DNA of 64,000 bases from Plantago major (lineage: Eukaryota; Streptophyta; Magnoliopsida; Lamiales; Plantaginaceae): positions 24,528,667 to 24,592,666 of the forward strand of contig CM048842.1 in the NCBI GenBank assembly GCA_026545765.1, given 5' to 3'. How positions within the stretch are numbered: position 1 is the first letter of the stretch; every line of letters begins with the position of its first letter. The position numbers were made by a program, and so were the translations under genes. Positions 23,393 through 34,653 of the stretch are shown here, in pieces. The notes beneath the pieces are model-generated. The model saw only the letters and a list, made by a program, of their open reading frames with translations. It was not told where the DNA came from and did not search any database.

Positions 23393-24752
23393 TGATGAGA
23401 CGATAATTTAGAGTCTCATTTGGTCCTTTTTAGCGGTCTTTGTTAGTCTTTGTTTATGGGTTTATAGTGTTTTTGTACTTTTTTATGCTTTGGTGCTTTA
23501 TTTGTGTTTTGTAGGATTTTTGTGTTCCGAAGGTGAAAATCGGAGTGAAAACATTGGTTCTAGATAATTCAGTGTAGAGTAACTGGGCGAAAACGGAAGT
23601 GGATTCGGAGTTCGGACGAAGATTTGAGAGCCATTTTAGCGAAGCTTGCAAAAGTGAAGTTTTACGGAGTAGTCTAGCCATTTAGGCCATAACTCTCTCA
23701 TATGATGTTCGATTGACCTGAGGTCGTTGGACTCGGAAAGATAATTCAAAGGGCTACAAGTTTCGGTCTAGAAGCATAGCCAAATTCTTCCAATGGAAGA
23801 AGTTACGGAGGTTTTAAGCTCGTCGCGGTGAATGGATATTTTCGCCGCGACGAGATTTTACGAGGCAAAAAGAGGAGCTACACAGGGTTTCTCGCTGCGG
23901 CGAGATTCGGCGAGAAGGCCCAGATTCAGCATATTTTTTCCTTTTTAGGTTAGGATTAGGTCATATTTTGCCATAACTTATTATAATCGATTTTCACCTG
24001 GAAAAAGCTCCTAGAACTAGGTTTTGACATTGATTGATCGATCTTTCGAGCTTGGTTTACCTCTTGTAAGAACCATCGGGATCGAATTCTTGGTAATTAT
24101 TGATAACTCTCTATTGTTTATCTCTTTACAATTCGTGTTTGCTATTCTTTATCGAATTGTATGAGCTTGCATGCAATTATCAACCTGTTTATGTTTAACA
24201 TGATCAATACCTTGAAGTCTTTTATCTTTGCTTCCCTCATGAGTAGTTAAACCGCTCTGAATGCGGTAGTTATGTGATAGTTATGCGTATTCGAATCTAG
24301 GGTTTATATTCGTTCATATAGGTTAGGCTCGTTCAAAGATTTTCGTAAAACCTATCAATCCAATTCCCTCGTTCAAAGATCTTCTAAAATCATTTTCGGT
24401 TAAGGATCGTGGATTGACGATCCACGATTGGTAAAGGTTGGATTGATCGATTTATGTACACCAACCGTGTGACAAGTATGAATGATTACCCTTGAGCGAA
24501 TTAGCATAGCTGGACCATTACTACCGTGTTCGCTTTCTTTCTCTGATCAAAATCAGTTTATCTGTTTTCTGTTTTAATCTGGGTTTTAGAAGTACAAAAA
24601 ACCATATCAATCTGTTTTCACAAATAATTGGTTGCACTCAATTGTTGTGGTAGCTTGATTAATTCCTTAGCGAACAACTCAGTGGTTTAGCTATGTCTGT
24701 CTATAACAACTGCTTACTACTTGGTTTTCTAAGTAATAATTTGAGCACATCA
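23393..24752 (+). repeat. A 3' LTR
   Basis: Collinear with 19363-20724 and about 5% different by eye. It ends TTTGAGCACATCA. Confidence 0.95.
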
Positions 24753-24757
24753 GATCA
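24753..24757. repeat. Target-site duplication of A, right copy
   Basis: GATCA directly after the A 3' LTR. It is followed by AAAATGTTAC, which continues the B interior. Confidence 0.92.
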
Positions 24758-26796
24758 AAATGTTACCTCCTTGTGTTGTGTAGCATATTTTTGGCATGTT
24801 ATGTGTTATCATTTAGTGGTCCAATATTTTACTAGAGTTAGTATAAATCACTTGTAGGCGGCCGACTACATAATGATTCTACTAACTAGAGTTAATAAAT
24901 GACCACTATATGATTGTGTGCTTAGATATTTGAGCATTTCCTTAATTCAAGCTATATGATGGCTATCATGTTTATGCTAGAAGTTACTTTGGTGGCTCTG
25001 TGGTTTAATCCCTTTATCTGGTGATCATTTGAGAATACTTTCTAATTTGATTTAGTCCTCTTTGTCTCCTTCGTTATTTCCCAGTTGAGTATAATTTGTA
25101 TGTATGCGTTAGTTTCTACAAGTTGTTGTATCATTCCATGATTGTGGGCTTTTTCTTTTCTATTGTTCTGTTTAAAGGAATTACGATAGGCATAATTATC
25201 TTTCTTGGTTTTGCAATACTCTTAAGTGACTGTATGTGTATCTATGTTTAACCTTGCCTAAGGATTTTATAAATGTGTTATTGCCAAGGAAGTTTCTGAA
25301 AAAATGTTTTATGGTTGATTATATTGTACCTTGGTAAATAGAATTCTTAATTACTTTTGTTCTCGAGTTTGACGCATTGAACATTTGACTTTTATTAAAT
25401 TCTTAGAATGTGCTTTAAATGGTTTATGTCCTGTAAGTGATAGATTATTTGTACCATTACTTACTATACTAGCATTCCTAAAAAAGAGCTACTTTTCTTG
25501 CATGATGTTTGGTTCTGATTCGAATGTCCTGAGAGTGTGGGCTGTTTATTTTCTTATACCTCGACATGTCCTTGCCTCGTTTGCATGAATTTGATTGAGT
25601 CTCATATTGTGATTTGTATACTTTTATTTTACTACGTTAGATGCGTATATGTAATGTTGTACAAACATTAAGCTTAATCAGTATTAGTGTTATATTACTA
25701 CATGTACACATGTGTTCTTACTTAATACTTATCGTGAGACTTAATTGTTGTGAACTTGATCACCGAACCTTTGCTTAGGTATTTTGAAATAATAAGGTAT
25801 ATGTTTTAATATGTTTGTAAATTAATTAAAGTGTGTGGGTGTGCTTATTGAGATGAGTAACTTGCAAGTGCTAATTGCTAAGTGAGCTGTACGTTGCTTC
25901 ATTGGAAAAAAAAAAAAAGAAGAGAAGTTTTAGTCTCCCTCTATTTTACTCCATGCGCCTAGTATGCAACTGCTGTCTGTATATTTATATTTTCGGGATG
26001 TTAGTTGAGTTTATTATGGGAAAACATTCGAGATAGTTTTCTATCAATCTGTACAAATATTTGTTTGTTTTGTATATTAATATGTCTGTACAAGATTGGA
26101 AATTTGACAACTTGGTTCTCGAAACATGAAGCACCTAAACTCTAGTCTAGAAAAAGGGATGAATTAGATCACATGTCCGTGTTTAATTATGTGAACATAC
26201 TTTAAAATTGATCATATTATGTAAATTTGATATTCATGCATAGCATTAGTTCCGTGTAATTTATTAGCTTGTGCTTATTTGTTAGTCACTTATTTGTGGG
26301 GTTATGTGGTAGTTTATATTTTCTCGTTCGATAAAATCCACCTTGTTAGCCTTCACCTTTCATCAACCTTCTCTCTTTCTTCTCTAGTCGTAATTAGTAA
26401 CTCATGTTATAACTTCTGCCAGAAAATGCAAAATTTCAGACTCTTTAGCAAACCTTCACAGTTCTTTCATCTGCTTCGTTGTAATCCCCCTGACCTTGAT
26501 TACTTAACCAGATTCTCAGTCTCACCACACCCCTATCGATCAGCCTCTTGGCCTCTTATTAAAGTTTGTGTTCTTCCCTTCTCCTTCGCACTCGAAAAAC
26601 CCTCTTGATTTTGCCTCCCGCATTGAACTTGAAAGGAGGCCTGTCTCGTCTAATTCGGTGTGTTCACTTGTTAACTAGCGTTCAAGTATGTTATCGGTAA
26701 GTTTGCGAACCTACGTTTTATACGGAGTCAGTATCCCGAGCTCTTCGTTTCTTAAGGTGAGAATTTGGGGACCAAATTCCCTTAAGGACGGGAGAT
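24758..26796 (+). other. B2 interior, right part, with polypurine tract
   Basis: Non-coding, AT-rich and collinear with B1 from about 9995 to 12025. It ends in a purine-rich tract (26784-26796) immediately before the 3' LTR. No protein similarity was seen. Confidence 0.8.
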
Positions 26797-29461
26797 TGTA
26801 AGACCCCTAATGAAAATAAGTTAATTGATAAAAATACATAGACAGGCCTTTTAGAGAGATACATTAAATGTTTTAATGAAGACGTTCGTCGCGTATGAGG
26901 CTTTAATGAAATTTATGGTCGACAAAATCTCACATTCGGGGTCACCACGAAGAGCCGATGTAACTTGGAGACGAGGCGATGCTCATCCGTCCAAAATCAA
27001 CAAATTTTACCTTGATCGAATAAACTTCTCGATACCTTATCAAACTACTTTTCCGAAGGACCAAAAAACTAAAACGCTAACCAAATTAACATTACTAAGA
27101 AAATCAAGCACAACCGAGCAAGTAAATAACCTATGAGCAAGTTAGTTCTTGCTTGTACTTAAAGTAACATAAGTAAGAAGAAACTAATAGTCTAGTTGAC
27201 TGAGTGAATCTTGTTGACTAAGTCAATATAAGACCTACAATAGTCATCTTCTTCCTCATTCACTCTCTCATTCTCCAACACTTCAACCTCCATTGATAAA
27301 CCTCCATAGCCAAACCTCTTTAAGCTTCAAATCCTCACTTATCATCCACCATTACTCACATGCAAATACATATTCCTTATCCTCTCAACTTGACAAAGCT
27401 AATATAACACAACACAATTTATGATCAAAGCACAATCAAAGAAGTTAGAAGGTAATAAATCCCACTCACTCTTCTTCCTTTCAATTTTATTCCGTAATCT
27501 CAATTGTCTTCCACACTACCACATCTAATTTCATTCAACACTTGCTAGGAGTTCAATTTGTCAATCAATTTTGAAGTGGAGAATGAATTCATCCAAAACC
27601 CTATGAGAAAAGTGTTAAGGTGGGTTAAAATTGTTCTACTAAAACTAGTTTTTAATCTTGGTGCATGCATGTTTTTCTTGATAAAATCTTGATGATTTTC
27701 CCTTTAAAACTAAATTAAATGAGTAATATGGCCTCACAATCAATTGGGTAAGTCATTTAATGAATTGCATGTTGATTTTGAAGTAGTAGAAACTCAATTC
27801 TTGATAATTCCCAAATCCCGTAATCAATCTGCCCTGTTTTTGTAAAATGCAAAATAAATACTTTCCTTCATTTGTTGATATTGAGAATTTAACTGGACAT
27901 GTATAACATTTTTTTCATCTCTGATATTTGGAATGAGATTAAAATTGTTTTTAATAAATGAACTAAAATTCGCGAAATATTCAACATTTACAATATTGAG
28001 AGAACAGGGTACTGTTAGTAAAACCACTATAATCCATCTTTAAAATGATCAAATTGTCTTTAATCTATGAAAAATGAAAGATCCATAAGATGTTGATATT
28101 TTACCAGCAAGAATTATGATATTTGGAGTTGTATAAAATATTTGGTGAATATTTATCCGTCATTGCTCACTGCATGAGCAGTTTAGGTAGAAAATTCCTA
28201 GGTTATAGTATATAAAGGTTTTTAGACTCAAAAGTATGTTTTCAATAGAAAACACAGTAATCTAGCATAATAAAAATTACAAACACGAGAATTGACAACG
28301 TTTGACCATTGAAATGTATTTTATAATGAAGGACTACCAAACTGCCAAAATCGAAATTTTATGAACTGAACCTAAATTTAATGAGATCACACCAAAAAGG
28401 GAAAATAAATCGAGATGGAAGAAGATGTCTTGGGGGTACTGTTATTGATTGCTTGCTAGATCTTTTGGGCAAGAAAGCTTATACATAGTTGGTCTTACAT
28501 TCGTTAGGGACATTTGTATGTACTTGAACTCGAAGGTGCTGTGTATTTTATCCTTTGTGAGTCTCCTAATGAGTCATATAATTAGGTTGTTAGATATGTG
28601 CTTGGTGACATGTTAATGTTTGTCCTATTTAAGTGTTCTGTTAGTAATCCAATTTGTATCACTGTCAGATGTTATTGCATAAATTGCCAGCCTTGTTGCT
28701 CTGTTATTGTATTTCTGTGTTCAGACATGTGAAGCATATCATGTTATATTTAAATAATTGTGTGTTCTTGTTCAGTTAGTCAGATTATATGCATAATTGT
28801 GTGATTAGTGATAAATATATGTTACTGCTTCTCTTTACAATTGTTAGCGACAAATTGTTAAATTATTATGTAATTATATGCCTAGTTGATTCTACTGGCT
28901 TATGCTCGTTTGTGGCGGTTAAAGAGTATCAATAAGTGTTTTTGCGTAATGTTAAGTAGTGTTACCTTTTATCAGGATTTGCGGGTTGCTATTTGTCAAG
29001 GTCATCTAAAGTGAGTGTTCTACCCAAAAAGTATTTATATAGTTTGCGAACTACAAGAAGCTATTTTAATATTATATATATAGTAATGCATCTCAAATAT
29101 TGTGAAATTCATGAAATCAAGTTCTGAAAACTGCATCAAATCTTTTTCTCATGCTTCCGCTCTAAAAAGATATATATGTATATGATTTATTATGATCTTC
29201 GTTTGATTTGATTGATTGGTTCGCTTCGACCGATATGTGCGCAATTGTGGTGGGGGTTTCTGAGTGGACATACTTGGACAGTTGTGTCTGTCGAGTTGTT
29301 CATGAAGTACCTCTACATACAATCCCTAGACGCGAGGCAGAAGTCGCCGAGGTCTTTAGGAGTAGTAGTGTTTCACCCCTGTACCATGGCAGGGTCTTCG
29401 TCTTCGTTTGACAGTGGTAGCACCCTGTCTGGAGTGATAAGGGCTTGGATTGGGATTATAA
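26797..29461 (+). repeat. B2 3' LTR, 5' portion
   Basis: Collinear with B1 3' LTR from its TGTAAGACCCC start to about position 2665 of the LTR. Athila-type polymerase sequence begins directly afterwards at 29462. Confidence 0.9.
28209..28216 (+). promoter_or_regulatory. TATA-like box in B2 3' LTR
   Basis: TATATAAA at the same LTR offset (1412) as the box in the B1 3' LTR. Confidence 0.35.
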
Positions 29462-29905
29462 AGTCTGGAAACGTTGCATAGAGTGTAATTTGACCCTTAG
29501 TTGGGAAAAAAGTCACTTTATGGTGTGAGAGGGTATTGTTCTAGGGCATGTGGTTTCAAAGCGGGGGATTGAGGTTAATAGAGCTAAACTTGATGTAATA
29601 GTGAAACTTCCCCCACCCACTTCTATGAAAGAGTTAGAATCTTTTCTAGGACATGTTGGGTTCCATAGGAGATTCATCCAGGATTTCTCAAAAATTGATA
29701 AGTGCCTTGGTAACTTGCTTGTCATAGATGTACCTTTTGTTTTCAATGATAAGTGCATGGAAGCATTTAATATCCGGAAAGAAAAGCTTGTTTCTACCCC
29801 TATTGTCAGGGCACCTGACTGGTCTTTACCTTTTGAGATTATGTGTGATGCTTCTGACTATGCTATAGGTGTTTTTCTAGGAAAAAGAGTCGATAGGCAT
29901 TTTTC
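29462..29905 (+). pseudogene. C reverse transcriptase, C-terminal part
   Basis: The readings SHFMV, GHVVSKRGIEVNRAKLDVI and FLGHVGFHRRFIQDFSKI correspond to the RT thumb and connection region of Athila-type Ty3 elements. APDWSLPFEIMCDASDYAIG then starts the RNase H fold. The catalytic YxDD part of RT is not in the window. The region is degraded. Confidence 0.85.
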
Positions 29906-30260
29906 ATGTGATTTACTATGCCAGCAAAACTTTAAATGGTGCACAAGTTAATCACACCACCACTGAGAAAGAATTCCTGGCTGTCATATTCGCCCTGGAT
30001 AAATTCAGGTCGTATCTGAAGGGATTCAAGGTAATAGTGCATACTGACCAAGCAGCAATCCGCCACCTTATGGCCAAAAGCGACTCTAAGCCTCGCCTTA
30101 TTCGCTGGGTCTTGATGCTGCAAGAGATTGACTGTGAGATAGTTGACAAGTGTGGCAAAGATAACTTAGTGGCTGATCACCTATCCAGGATTAATCCTGG
30201 CGCCATCGCCCCATCCTCCCCCACCCCCCCCCCCCCCCCAATTCCTGATGATCTCCCTGA
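29906..30260 (+). pseudogene. C RNase H and proline-rich linker
   Basis: Contains [20 protein letters not shown], then [16 protein letters not shown] and [16 protein letters not shown], followed by DHLSRI. This is the standard Ty3 RNase H domain. A run of C bases (about 30223-30240) encodes a short polyproline stretch joining it to integrase. The region is part of a broken element. Confidence 0.85.
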
Positions 30261-31579
30261 TGAGCATTTATTCTCTGTTAGTTTAGAACCATGGTTTGAC
30301 GATATTGTTAATTTTAAGGCTACAGGTTTGTTTGCTACTAACATGACTTTGCAGGAAAAGAAGAATTTTGCTATTCGCTGCAAGAGCTACTTTTGGGATG
30401 ATCCATACTTGTTCAAGCTAGGCAATGATGGTGTGATGCGGCGCTGTGTACCTGAATATGAAATTGGAAGCATACTTGCATTCTGCCACTCTATGTAGTG
30501 CGGTGGGCACTATAGCGGGAAGAAAACAGCCTTGAAGGTTCTGCAATCTGGTTTTTTCTGGCCCTATCTTTTTAAAGATGCTCATAAATTCTCTATTAGC
30601 TGTGATGCCTGTCAGCGAAGTGGCAATATAATCAAGCGGAATGAGATGCCCCTCACCAGTAATCTTGTTGTTGAACCTTTTGATGTGTGGGGTATCGACT
30701 TTATGGCATCCTTCCCCAAGAGTAATGGCTTTGAATATATCCTAGTTGTTGTTGATTACGTAACTAAGTGGGTGGAAGCAATTCCATCCGAGACTAATGA
30801 TTCCAAAGTTGTTGTCTCTTTTCTTGCCAAGAATATTCTTTGCAGGTTTGGTACCCCCTGGGTAGTAATCAGTGATGGTGGCTCCCACTTCATCAACCGC
30901 TGCTTTGCGAATCTGTTAACAAAGTACGGAGTGCATCATTGGGTTGCTACAGCATATCACCCTCAGACTTCTGGCCAGGTAGAGTTTAGTAACCGGCAAA
31001 TTAAGAGTATACTTGAGAAGGTGGTGAAGCCTAACCGGAAGGACTGGTCGTACAAGCTCCATGACGCTTTGTGGGCATACCGCACAAGCTATAAAACTGT
31101 TATAGGCACAACACCTTACAGGCTAGTCTATGGGAAAGCTTTCCACCTACCGGTAGAGCTTGAGCACAGGGCAGAATGGGCGATTAAGGTCCTGAACCTT
31201 GATTTGGATGCAGCTGGAAAAGAGCGTATACTGCAGCTCTCAGAACTGGAAGAACTCCGGAACACTACTTTCAAGAATGCTAACATCTATAAGGCCAAGA
31301 CTAAAGAGTATCATGATAAGGGAATAATTCGTAAGGATTTGACCCCAGGTATGAAAGTTTTACTCTTCAATTCTCGCCTTAAACTGTTTCCAGGTAAGCT
31401 GCGCTCTATGGGATGGACCGCACGAAATCGTTCAAGTGGCACCACATGGTGCTGTCGAACTGTTAAACACAAGTGACAGCTCCACCTTCAAGGTAAATGG
31501 ACAACGGGTCAAGCCATATCTGGAAGGATTTAAAGAGCAACCGGATGAAGAGGTTGTTCTTGCTGAGTCTAGTATATGA
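30261..31579 (+). pseudogene. C integrase
   Basis: An HHCC-type zinc-binding N-terminus is indicated by the [11 protein letters not shown] segment with its upstream histidines. The core has [11 protein letters not shown] (first Asp), ISDGGSHF (second Asp) and [15 protein letters not shown] (Glu). The tail [14 protein letters not shown], then [20 protein letters not shown], is characteristic of Athila integrase. The reading ends at 31579. This enzyme would have inserted C and possibly relatives such as A. It belongs to a degraded element. Confidence 0.88.
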
Positions 31580-31800
31580 CTATAAAGGTACACCAGCAGG
31601 CAAGTCACTATAGCTCCCATTCTCTTTTCTTCTTCACTCTACACTTGAGGACATGCTTGAGTTTAGGTTTGGGGAGGGGAATGTGCTCTCTAGTGTCTTG
31701 TATGCATTTTTCTCTTGCATGAGTCTCTAGAGTCTTTCATCCTTTACATTCTGTATGTTTTGGTCATTTTTTTTTCCTTTTCTTCTTCTCCCTTCTAGAG
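31580..31800 (+). other. C 3' non-coding region, first part
   Basis: Contains the purine motif TTAGGTTTGGGGAGGGG (31664-31680), the first of three such motifs in C. No frame of note. Confidence 0.65.
31796..31800. repeat. Target-site duplication of S2, left copy
   Basis: TAGAG, identical to 48073-48077. Confidence 0.93.
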
Positions 31801-32478
31801 TGTTAGGAATATCTGTTTAGATTTTGATCAGCAATCTAATGACTTATCTTAACTCAAAAAGGTGGTTAGTACTCTTGGTTCACTTGAACACTGTAAAAGA
31901 GGAAAATCACTAAGTATGATAGTATAGCAAATCTTGTATAGGATGTTAGGTCTCTGAATGTAATTTCTTATTTCCTTAAAGAAGATCAAGAAGAATGCAT
32001 CCAGCAGGAGAAGTTCATTTTTAAAATGAAGTTTAATTTAAAGACTGCATTTAGATTGTCAAGATGAGGTTATCGACATATGTCCAGATATCTTTGACAA
32101 ACAAGTGTTTCTCAATGAACCAGCTTTGCAAAAGATATATGAGAAAGCAAGGTTTCTGAACGAGGAAAAGTGCCCACAAACATCTACACTCAGATACCTT
32201 GGATAAAACTATGTTTCTAGGAAACAATGTTTCAACAGGTATCTGGAGATGAGAAGGTCTCTGGAAAGGGACATGCAATGCTTCAGAAAGCATGCATAGT
32301 TCCGTTGGCACTACAGGGCAAAAATAGTACAATGCAATAAATGCGCAGACAGAGACATCTGAACAAAAGAGGAAATCTCTTAAAAGAGACAACGTCTTCT
32401 GCAGTACTATTTTCAGATATCTATAATTTGATTTTCATTAAGCCTAACGGATACTATTCAAATGGCATGATTTTCAAA

Positions 32479-32486
32479 TATAAATA
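32479..32486 (+). promoter_or_regulatory. TATA-like box in S2 5' LTR
   Basis: TATAAATA, conserved at the equivalent position in all four sirevirus LTRs of the window. It is probably the promoter for the genomic RNA. Confidence 0.5.
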
Positions 32487-32886
32487 TCATCACTTAGAAT
32501 GCTTGAAATACACACAGAGCTTACACACCAAGAACTTACATCTACGAACTTGTTCATTCAAGCATACAAGCCTTCAATCTACTTATTCTTCAGCTTACAG
32601 TTGCGACTAAGCTCTTGAATTCTAGGTAGCACGAAAGTTCTAAGGGTCTTGATCCTTAACAAGCATTGCTATCTGTGAAGGAGTTGAATCAAAAGATCAA
32701 GAATCTGAGATTCATTCTCTAGAACATTTATCATAGACTTGGGTCAGTAAAGAACATATCACCACACATTGTGAAGTGTGTTAAGTGACTCTTGTTCAAG
32801 AAGGTAGTATTACATAACTGTAGAAGTTATTAATCTGTCAAATCCTGACAAACTACCTTAACCAACACCTTAAACGGCGTGGAGTA

Positions 32887-33020
32887 CAGGAAGTACTTAG
32901 TTTGGGAAACTAAGGAATAACTCCAAGTTACTGAGCATAGGAAGTACTTAGTTTGGGAAACTAAGGAATAGCTCAAAGGTTTCTGAGTATAGGAAGTACT
33001 TGGCTGAGAAAGTCGGGGAA
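32887..33020 (+). repeat. Hairpin minisatellite in S2 5' LTR
   Basis: Three units of 51-52 bp each begin GGAAGTACTT. Two contain the perfect hairpin CTTAGTTTGGGAAACTAAG (32896-32914 and 32947-32965). The third has GGCT/AGTC pairing around GAGAA. Confidence 0.75.
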
Positions 33021-33420
33021 TAATTCAGGGGGAACACTTGGTTGGGAACATAGTGTATTTAGGAATCGAGAGAAGATATTTGTAAGGTGAACTCATTTAT
33101 CTGTCTTAGTGGATTCTAGGTCTGAGAAAGGCCGAAGTGGATTAGTTGAAGGATTACGCCACCTTCAGATACCACTATAAAGATCAGTGTTATTTACTTT
33201 CTGCAATTTATTACTTGCTTTATTTACCTCGCTAACTATTTACACATATCTTGCTGAGCACGTGCACTTATCACAGAAAAGTCTTCCGCTCTCTGAAATT
33301 AAGTATCAGATATTTTCACAAATATCTGAGAAATTGTGTTTATCGAAAAAAGTTGTAAAAGACTATTCACCCCCCCCCCCCCTCTAGTCTTTTCCCTTTG
33401 CCGTTATCTGGACCAACAAG

Positions 33421-33432
33421 TGGTATCAGAGC
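33421..33432 (+). other. S2 primer-binding site (tRNA-iMet type)
   Basis: TGGTATCAGAGC lies two bases after the LTR end, complementary to initiator tRNA-Met. Confidence 0.88.
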
Positions 33433-33536
33433 AGGAGGTTCCCAAGCCTTCCGCACTGAACCTAGATCCCAGATAAGTGCCCACTAACTGTTTTTCAACT
33501 ACACTTGATTTGTATGTTTAGTGTGTTTGCTGCAAG

Positions 33537-34653
33537 ATGTCTTTAAGTGACGCTCCAATTCTCAAGCCAGAGAATTATGAGAAATGGAAGAACAACATGA
33601 TGCTCCACCTAGAAGCCATCAGTGATGAAATGATCGAAGTAATAAAGAATGGCCCCATAGTCATTCAACAACTCAAGCAGGTCATGGAGGTTTCTAATGT
33701 TAGAGACAGAGTTCCCACTGATGAAGAACCAAGTGGTGGTTCCTCACAAACAGGTGCTTCAACCAGTGGAAGACCTACTAGTCAAGTTATTTACGAGCCA
33801 AAGCCCAGAGAGCTCTGGACATCGGAAGATGCCAAGAGAAATCGACTGGATGGTCAGGCTCACAATATCATCATACGTTCCACTCCAGAGCACATAGAGT
33901 GTAAACTGTGGGGTGCAAAAACGGTGAAAGTGGCCTGGCAACTGATTGAGGAAATCTGTGCCGGCACTGAGAAAACAAAGGAAAATAAGTTCGATGTTTT
34001 GAAGCTCAAATTCCAAAACATTAAACAAGGTCCCACAGAGACTCTTGAAGAACTAGATTTCCGGTTCACAACTTTGATGAGTGAAATGACTGCACTTGGT
34101 GAAAGTGAGCGATACTCTAACTCTTGAAGACTATCTTGAGAAGCTTGAATCAAAACTGGGAACACACTCAGTATTTTTATTTCAACCAAGGAATGCCAAA
34201 TATCACTCCGGTAGAACTCTTTTCCCACTTAGCTACTGTCAACTATGAAACTACTCAGAGAGAACAAACAATTGCTGAGAAAGTTCACAATGTTGCTTTA
34301 GTAACACAAGGTACTTCTAAAAAGAAGGATACCAAGGAAATGACTGAGGAAGATGCTCTTGCTGTAAAGCAAATGAGAAAATATGCCAGTCGGGAGATTG
34401 AGAGAAGAAAAGCCAAAGAGAAGCTGAAAAAGCATCTAGGCTCAAATTATCACCAGTACAAAAATATGCAGCTTTCAAGCTCGCTGAACAAGCCGGCTCA
34501 GCAAGCATCTAGTACTGAGGAAGCAGAAATCGGAAACGATATCTGTTTCTATTGTCAGAAACTTGGTCATTTTAAAAGAGATTGCCCTGTTTTCAATAAG
34601 CTAAAGACAGGTGACAAGAAAGATAGAAGAACTTCAAGAGAGGTTAGAGAGCT
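33537..34653 (+). pseudogene. S2 gag with CCHC zinc knuckle
   Basis: The first ATG after the primer site starts MSLSDAPILKPENYEKWKNN, a copia UBN2-type gag opening. AKRNRLDGQAHNIIIRSTPE and ELDFRFTTLMSEM fit the same family. The knuckle C-F-Y-C-Q-K-L-G-H-F-K-R-D-C spans 34544-34585. Gag would form the cytoplasmic particle and bind the RNA genome. The start is supported by the same position in S1. The region is degraded. Confidence 0.85.

Larger units (their letters stand above)
19363..24752 (+). mobile_element. A: non-autonomous Ty3/Athila-type element
   Basis: A has paired LTRs (1362 and 1360 bp), a tRNA-Asp primer site, a 2668-bp interior and a polypurine tract. It is flanked by perfect GATCA duplications (19358-19362 and 24753-24757). 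The interior holds only a gag-like fragment and non-coding sequence; protease, RT, RNase H and integrase are absent. Its LTR and 3' region resemble those of C, which suggests mobilisation by a C-like relative. The ends look whole, and the element lacks coding capacity by design or ancient loss. LTR divergence is about 5% by eye, so roughly 2 million years under the assumed rate. Confidence 0.93.
16058..29461 (+). mobile_element. B2: second LARD of the B family, host of element A
   Basis: The layout is LTR (16058-19134), primer site, interior (19135-19362 and 24758-26796), polypurine tract and LTR (26797-29461). Without element A and its duplicated site, the interior is about 2.27 kb, as in B1. 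No coding region is present. The 3' LTR stops at 29461, where element C begins, so the 3' target duplication cannot be checked. The LTR pair differs by about 6% by eye, which makes B2 one of the older datable elements here. It is a fossil. Confidence 0.88.
29462..31800 (+). mobile_element. C: Athila-type Ty3 element, 5' piece (RT end to 3' non-coding)
   Basis: This begins within RT at the junction with B2 and carries the end of RT, RNase H, integrase and the start of the 3' non-coding region. It stops at the S2 insertion, which duplicated TAGAG (31796-31800). It continues at 48073. The wording is typical of Athila: [35 protein letters not shown] and EVSN-like [10 protein letters not shown]. 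The element is partial and also shows about three further breaks. It is a fossil, older than S2. Age from LTRs is not possible because only the 3' LTR is present. Confidence 0.92.
31801..33418 (+). repeat. S2 5' LTR
   Basis: Starts TGTTAGGAATATCTG and ends CTGGACCAACA. TATA-like box at 32479-32486, hairpin minisatellite at about 32887-33020 and a 13-C tract at 33370-33382. Confidence 0.95.

Noticed and set aside
30223-30240. C-rich run as a structural or regulatory element
   Set aside because: It lies in frame between RNase H and integrase of C and encodes a short polyproline linker.
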